From UBA7672 sp963784415 (GTDB lineage: Bacteria > Pseudomonadota > Alphaproteobacteria > Caulobacterales > Hyphomonadaceae), in contig CAWARK010000014.1 in NCBI GenBank assembly GCA_963784415.1, positions 310,001 to 374,000 on the forward strand: 64,000 nucleotides of DNA. The letters are read 5' to 3'. This document shows positions 59,043 through 64,000 of this stretch, one piece after another. Each line of letters begins with the position of its first letter. Positions within the stretch are counted from its first letter, which is position 1. The position numbers and the translations under genes were made by a program. Below the pieces are notes generated by a model. That model was not told the DNA's origin. It did no database searches and saw only the letters and a list, made by a program, of their open reading frames with translations.

Positions 59043-60528
59043 ATGGATGACCAGACCGAATCGCCGCCGGAACAGCCCGGCTCAAACTCCCCGGAGATGT
59101 CCGTCTCCGAGCTGGCCAATGCGCTCAAGCAGACGGTCGAGGAAAACTACGCCTTCGTCCGCGTGCGCGGAGAGCTGGGCAGGGTGATCCTCGCCAAGTC
59201 CGGCCACATGTATTTCGACATCAAGGACGAAGGCGCGACGCTCAACACCATCATGTGGAAGGGCAACGCCAGCCGCCTGCCGTTCAAGCCGGAGGAAGGC
59301 CTCGAAGTCGTCGCCGAAGGCCGCCTGTCCACCTATCCCGGCCGCTCCAACTACCAGCTGATCGCCGACAAGATGCGCCCCGCCGGCGTCGGCGCCCTGA
59401 TGCAGCTCTTGGAAGAGCGCAAGAAGAAGCTCGCCGCCGAAGGTCTCTTCGACGCCGAGCGCAAGAAGCCGATCCCCTTCCTCCCCGCCGTCATCGGCGT
59501 CGTCACCAGCCCGACCGGCGCCGTCATCCGCGACATCCTCCACCGCGTCCGCGACCGCTTCCCCGTCCACGTCATCATCTGGCCCGCGCTGGTGCAGGGC
59601 GAGAAAGCCGCCGCCGAAGTCGAAGCCGGCATACGCGGCTTCAACGCCGTGCAAACCCGGCGGCCCCATCCCGCGCCCGGATGTCATCATCGTCGCCCGT
59701 GGCGGCGGCTCCATCGAAGACCTCTGGCCCTTCAACGAGGAGCGCGTCGTCCGCGCCGCCGCCGACAGCGTCATCCCGCTGATCTCCGCCGTCGGCCACG
59801 AGACCGACACCACGCTGATCGACTACGCCTCCGACCGCCGCGCGCCCACGCCCACCGGCGCCGCCGAAATGGCGCTGCCCGTCCGCACCGAACTCATGGC
59901 GCAAGTCGAGATCCTCGGCGGCCGCCTCACCCGCCGCCTCCTCGGCACGCTGGAAAAGCGCAAGCTCGAACTCCGCTCCGCCACCGGCCGTCTGCCCAAA
60001 CTCGACGCGCTGCTGTCCCGCCCGCGCCAGCGCCTCGATCTCGTCACCCAGCGCTTCGGCGGCTCGCTCTCCCGCATGCTCGCCCGCAAGCGCGCCCGCT
60101 TCGACCAGATCGGCGGAGGCCTCCGCCCCGCCGCCCTCCGCCGCGAGATCGCCGGCCGCCAGTCCGAACTGCAACGCCTCTCCGCCCGCCTGCAGCCCGC
60201 CATCACCCGCCGCCTCACCCGCGCCACCGAAGCCCTCCGCCAGCAGACCCGCATCCTCGACAGCGTCTCCTACGAGCGCGTCCTCGCCCGAGGCTTCGCC
60301 CTCGTCACCGGCCCGGACGGCAAACTCCTCCGCTCGGCCTCCGCCATAGCCGAAGGCGACGCCCTCAAACTCCGCTTCACCGACGGCGAAGTCGCCGCCA
60401 CCGCCGGCCTCAACAGCGGCCCGCCCAAAGCGCCGCCACCCGAGCCCGCCCCCGACGCGCCACCCCGTCCCCGCATCCGCCGCCGCAACCGCGACGCCGA
60501 ACCGGAAGACCAGGGCAATCTGTTTTAG
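59043..60528 (+). pseudogene. xseA: Exodeoxyribonuclease VII large subunit, frameshifted
   Basis: XseA is the catalytic subunit of exonuclease VII, which degrades single-stranded DNA. The N-terminal OB-fold (SVSELANALKQTVEENYAFVRVRGELGRVILAKSGHMYFDIKDE) and PFLPAVIGVVTSPTGAVIRDILHR read in one frame to about 59652 (RGFNAVQ). After AAA at 59653-59655 the protein continues in the next frame with VIIVARGGGSIEDLWPFNEERVVRA and GHETDTTLIDYASDRRAPTPTGAAEMA, both XseA hallmarks, to 60528. One extra A explains it. The downstream part is otherwise intact, so this is a fresh mutation or a sequence error. Confidence 0.88.
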
Positions 60529-60538
60529 GAATCCCACG

Positions 60539-62113
60539 ATGCGCCTCGCCGCCGCCGCGCTCGCACTCCTCACCGCCTCCTGCGCCAGCGCCCCCTCCGC
60601 GCCCGCAGGCACAGACGCTGACACCGCAGCCTGGTGGTCCATCACCGGCGACCTCTCCAGCGACGCCATGGAAGGCCGCGACACCGGCTCCCCCGGCTAT
60701 GACCGCGCCGCCAAATACGTCGCCGCCCGCTTCGCCGCCCTCGGCCTCAAACCCGCCGGCGACAACGGCGGCTGGTACCAGACGCTTCCGCTGAAAGAGG
60801 TGAGGGTGGAGAAGGATGGGACGAGCTTTCGAGTTTTTCAGAGACCCATTTTTCGACGAGGAATCCGGCGCAGCGACCTCGTTACGGTCATCATCAAGCA
60901 CTCGACATTCCTCCACCAGATCACCGTCCGCCCGAGTTGGTCGCTTCCCGCTGACATCGACGCGCCGACTGGCCTTCCGCGGCTATTGCTCCGCGCAGGA
61001 AATGACCGATGTGAAAGACAAGGTCGTCGTCTGCTTTGGCGCGCGCCGCACTGGCATGACCACCGGCGCCCAGCGCCTCGAAGCCGCTGCCAAGGCTGGC
61101 GCAGTTGGCATCATCAATGTCGATGATCCCGGCTTCACCATCGAGCCCTCGCGCTGGCCCGAAGCCTACGCGCGCGCCATTTCATTCCGCGAGGCGCCGC
61201 CAGCCGCCTACCCGGACATGGCCGTCATGCGCCTTAGCGCCGATTCGCTCGAAGACTCGTGATTAGCGGCTCGGCATCAGGCTGCCGGCCATCCTCAAAG
61301 CCGGCGCCGCCTCCCAGCCGCTCCCCAGCTTCGACATTCCCGCCCGCATCAAGGCCACCTTCAACCAGTCCCAGCGCGAACTAAAGTCCGACAACATCCT
61401 CGCCCTGTTGCCCGGCACGGACCCCGTCCTCTCGAAAGAGATCGTCATCGTCTCCGCCCACCTCGACGGCTACGGCTATGGCGAGCCCGTGAATGGCGAC
61501 AGCCTCTACAATGGCGCCTTCGACGACGCCGCCTACGTCGCCACGCTCCTCCGCCTCGCGGAACAACAGGCCGGGAAAGGCTTTAAGCGCTCCGTCCTGT
61601 TTCGCCGTCTACACAGGAGAAGAGAAGGGCCTGCTCGGCTCCGAATGGTTCTCCACCCACCTCACCGTGCCGAAGGAAAACATCGCCGCCGTCGTCAACC
61701 TCGACCAGCTGCGCCCGCTCTTCCCGCTGAAGGCGCTCACCATGCACGCCATCGACGACACGACGCTCGCCACGAACGTCCGCCGCGTCGCGCTCGGCAT
61801 GAACATCGAGATCCGCCCCGACCTCGAACCCGAGCGCAATCTCAACCAGCGCACCGACCACTGGCCGTTCCTGCGCGCCAGCGTTCCCGCCACGAATTTC
61901 GTGTTTGCTTTCGACCCCGGCACGGAGTCCGAGCGCCGCTACCGCGAATGGTACAAGGTCCGCTATCACCGCCCGCAGGACGACATGACCCAGCCGCTGG
62001 ACTGGGACGCCGCGCGCGACATGAACACGTTCTTCTACCGGCTGGTCGAAGACATCGCGAACGACCCCGTCCGCCCGTCCTTCATCCCCGGCAGCCGCTG
62101 GGCGCCGAAATAG
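60539..62113 (+). pseudogene. M28 peptidase lipoprotein with several frameshifts
   Basis: The reading begins with a lipoprotein signal (ALLTASC) and runs as an M28 peptidase (DAMEGRDTGSPGYDRAAKYVAARFAALGLKPAGD). Frame changes occur near 60970 (to RGYCSAQEMTDVKDKVVVCFG), at about 61257, at about 61278 (to RLPAILKAGAASQPLPSFDIPARIK), and at 61600-61602 (TTT; to FAVYTGEEKGLLGSEW). Zinc-ligand motifs SAHLDGYG, NGAFDDA and TGEEKG are recognisable in turn, and the C-terminus ends WAPK at 62113. At least four shifts make a working protein unlikely unless the sequence is faulty here. Confidence 0.8.
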
Positions 62114-62477
62114 CCGAGCCTAAACCTTCTGGCGCGTACGCCCCGACGAACCGCAGCCCCGCCTCATGCGTGGTCTGCCAGGCGACATAGCCCCACTTGT
62201 TGATGCCCTGCAGCGGCTCGATCAGCTGCACGCGCTCCGGCAACAGTCCGCGCCGCACAAAGCGCACGCGCGCGCCCGTAGCGCTGAGATCGGTCACCAT
62301 CACGCTCAGCCGCTCACCCGTCATGAACGCGACCGTCCCCGGCCGGAATGAAGGTTTGCGTATCTCGCGCTTGGTTGCTTCTGGCGCGGTGCGCTCGAAA
62401 GACGGCGCCGCTTCGGAGATCCGTTTCACGCGCTCCGCAAACGCGCCCGTCTTCGGTGTCGATTTCCTGCCCAGCAT
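62082..62477 (-). CDS. PilZ domain protein
   Basis: PilZ domains bind cyclic di-GMP. The 131-residue protein has a basic N-terminal tail, then KPSFRPGTVAFMTGERLSVMVTDLSATGARVRF and WGYVAWQTTHEAGLRFVG, the usual beta-barrel with D-S-xx-G. The N-terminal RxxxR of strong binders is present only in weakened form (TKREIRKP), so binding is uncertain. It starts at ATG 62477 and its end overlaps the convergent M28 gene by 32 bases. Bases 62478-62643 hold nothing I recognise. Confidence 0.75.
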   Translation of the reverse strand: MLGRKSTPKTGAFAERVKRISEAAPSFERTAPEATKREIRKPSFRPGTVAFMTGERLSVMVTDLSATGARVRFVRRGLLPERVQLIEPLQGINKWGYVAWQTTHEAGLRFVGAYAPEGLGSAISAPSGCRG

Positions 62478-62643
62478 TCCCGGCCTCCCGTCCGCGAGTG
62501 ATGTGGACAGGTTCCGCGCAACCCTCGTGCCGCTGTCCGGAACCCTGCGACCCAGCGGAAAGACCCCCTGCGTCAGCTTGTCATCAGACTGGGCGGGACG
62601 GCGGTGGTGCAGGTGTCTCGTTTATGGTCGCCGGCGCCACGAG

Positions 62644-64000
62644 TCAGGCGTTCAACCGCTTCACAAACCACTCGGTCAGCTTGTTCCAGACGTCGCGATC
62701 GGCCTCGTCCTCGACGCCGCGCTCGAGGTTCGGATTGTCGTTCACCTCGATAACCATCGGCCCATCCGGCCCCGATTTCAGGTCAACGCCATAGAACCCG
62801 TCGCCGATCAGGTTGGCCGCCCGCACCGCCACATCCACCACATCCGCCGGCGCCTCCGCCACCGGGATGGCCTTGTGCCCGCCCTCGACGCTCTCGCCGC
62901 CTTCCTGGTGCTTGATGATCTGCCAGTGCCCGCGCGCCATCTTGTACTGGCAGACGAACACCGCCCGCCGGTCCAGCACGCCCACGCGCCAGTCGAACTC
63001 CGTCGGCACGAACTTCTGCGCGATGCAGAGGTCGCTGTCCTCCAGGAACGCCGACACGATCTCCCGCAGCTCCTGCATCGACGACGCCTTGCGGATACCC
63101 CGCGAGAACGACCCGTCCGGAATCTTCAGCACCACCGGAAACTTCAGCCGGTCCGCCACATCCTCAAGGTCGGTCTTGTCCTGGATGATCATGGTCTCGG
63201 GCGCGGGCAGGCCGGCCCCCACCAGACGCTCCCACAGATAGACCTTGTTGGTGCACCGGATCATCGAGATCGGATCGTCGATCACCGGCATGCCCTCGGC
63301 CACCGCCTTCCGGGCAAACCGATAGGTGTGGTTCTTGATCGAGGTGGTCTCCCGGATCATGAGCGCGTCGAACTCGCCCAGCCGGTTGAAGTCCTTCTTG
63401 GTGATCGGCTCGATCTCGACCCCATCCTTCTCGGCCAGCCGCGCCCAGTACTCCAGGCTCTCGAGGTTGGACGGCGCCAGCTTCTCGTTCGGGTCGTGCA
63501 GCACCGCGATCGACCATTTCGGCACCACCCGCGCCTTCGGGCTCTTCCACGTCCGCCCGGTATAGGCCGTCAGGCTCTCGACGAAGAACTCCAGCTCCTC
63601 GTCCTCCAGCTTGGTGAAGGGCGTGATCCGGATGCGCTTGATCTTGAACTTTCCGGGCGAACCGTTCGGCGTCGTCGTCACCACCACCACGGGCGCGCGA
63701 TACCAGTCGAACATCTGCCGCCCGAACTTGCGGAACCGCTCGTCCACCACCTCGCCAAAACACACGACGATCCGTTCCGGAACCGGACCCTTGCCCGGAA
63801 ACTTCGCCAGATCCTTGTGCAGCAGCTCTTCCAGGATCGACGCCGTGTCGTCCGGTATCTCCCGGTCATAGAGGTCGAGCAGCGTCTCCACCGTCGGGAT
63901 CACCCGATGCCCCCGCGCCTCGCCCAGCAGCGACGCGTAATACCCGTCCGTCTGGTAGGCGTAGTTCCGCGCAAGGTTGATGATCTTCGGCCGCGAGCCC
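62644..64000 (-). CDS. RimK-like ATP-grasp protein, 5' end beyond the window
   Basis: An ATP-grasp ligase of the RimK-like group, which may attach amino acids or form peptide bonds; the substrate is unknown. The C-terminal half has the ATP-grasp motifs VIDDPISMIRCTNKVYLWERL, FPVVLKIPDGSFSRGIRKA and GVDLKSGPDGPMVIEVNDNPNLERGVED. The N-terminal half (LARNYAYQTDGYYASLLGEARGHRVIPTVETLLDLY) matches the RLAN domain that precedes RimK in this family. The frame stays open to 63999, so the true start lies outside; GTG 63903 is only an internal codon. No complete N-terminus is seen. Confidence 0.85.
   Translation of the reverse strand, partial: GSRPKIINLARNYAYQTDGYYASLLGEARGHRVIPTVETLLDLYDREIPDDTASILEELLHKDLAKFPGKGPVPERIVVCFGEVVDERFRKFGRQMFDWYRAPVVVVTTTPNGSPGKFKIKRIRITPFTKLEDEELEFFVESLTAYTGRTWKSPKARVVPKWSIAVLHDPNEKLAPSNLESLEYWARLAEKDGVEIEPITKKDFNRLGEFDALMIRETTSIKNHTYRFARKAVAEGMPVIDDPISMIRCTNKVYLWERLVGAGLPAPETMIIQDKTDLEDVADRLKFPVVLKIPDGSFSRGIRKASSMQELREIVSAFLEDSDLCIAQKFVPTEFDWRVGVLDRRAVFVCQYKMARGHWQIIKHQEGGESVEGGHKAIPVAEAPADVVDVAVRAANLIGDGFYGVDLKSGPDGPMVIEVNDNPNLERGVEDEADRDVWNKLTEWFVKRLNA

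Overview
The window is high-GC DNA from an alphaproteobacterium, most likely a relative of the Hyphomonadaceae or Caulobacterales. The evidence is the gene order scpB-tatA-tatB-tatC-serS followed by pcm-nlpD-like-yajC-secD, an ATP12-type F1 assembly chaperone, and alphaproteobacterial ribosomal protein sequences. No plasmid, phage or CRISPR feature is visible, and I found no tRNA or rRNA gene.

Layout. 1-2536: 3' part of scpB, a possible tiny membrane peptide gene, and tatABC. 2537-3233: a long gene-free stretch with strong inverted repeats that looks like a structured RNA. 3234-4673: serS with an unusual low-GC insertion. 4679-5250: a DUF559 nuclease-like gene bracketed by REP-like repeats. 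5315-9566: a lipoprotein, an unknown acidic protein, a glycosyltransferase, pcm and an NlpD-like protein. 9657-12673: yajC, secD, secE and nusG; surE and secF are missing from their usual places. 12788-23985: rplKA, rplJL and rpoBC with recognisable promoters, a leader RNA and intercistronic hairpins. 24062-25954: two accessory genes (PhyH-type dioxygenase, M28 peptidase). 26015-30456: the str operon (rpsL, rpsG, fusA, tuf). 30583-31128: two small accessory genes. 31201-42830: the S10/spc ribosomal protein genes with secY and adk. 42896-45383: rpsM, rpsK, rpoA and rplQ, closed by a clear terminator. 45592-51407: a Deg protease, rarA, two RluA-type pseudouridine synthases around crcB, and an ATP12 chaperone. 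51404-64000: accessory and housekeeping genes (peptidases, lipoprotein, APH-like kinase, purD, a TIR/TolB-like/TPR protein, xseA, PilZ, RimK-like ATP-grasp), where three genes carry frameshifts.

Most of the window is the core gene-expression and protein-export machinery: ribosomal proteins, RNA polymerase, elongation factors, NusG, SecY/E/D, YajC and Tat. Ribosomal genes are tightly packed, often with 1-8 bp overlaps, and are served by promoters of the form TTGNNN-16/17-TATAG(C/T/A), or TAATAC for S10. The less ordinary items are the structured region before serS, the serS insertion, the DUF559/REP unit, the TIR fusion protein and the run of frameshifted genes between about 53.0 and 61.6 kb. 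Those frameshifts could be real gene decay or sequence errors, which cannot be settled from the sequence alone.
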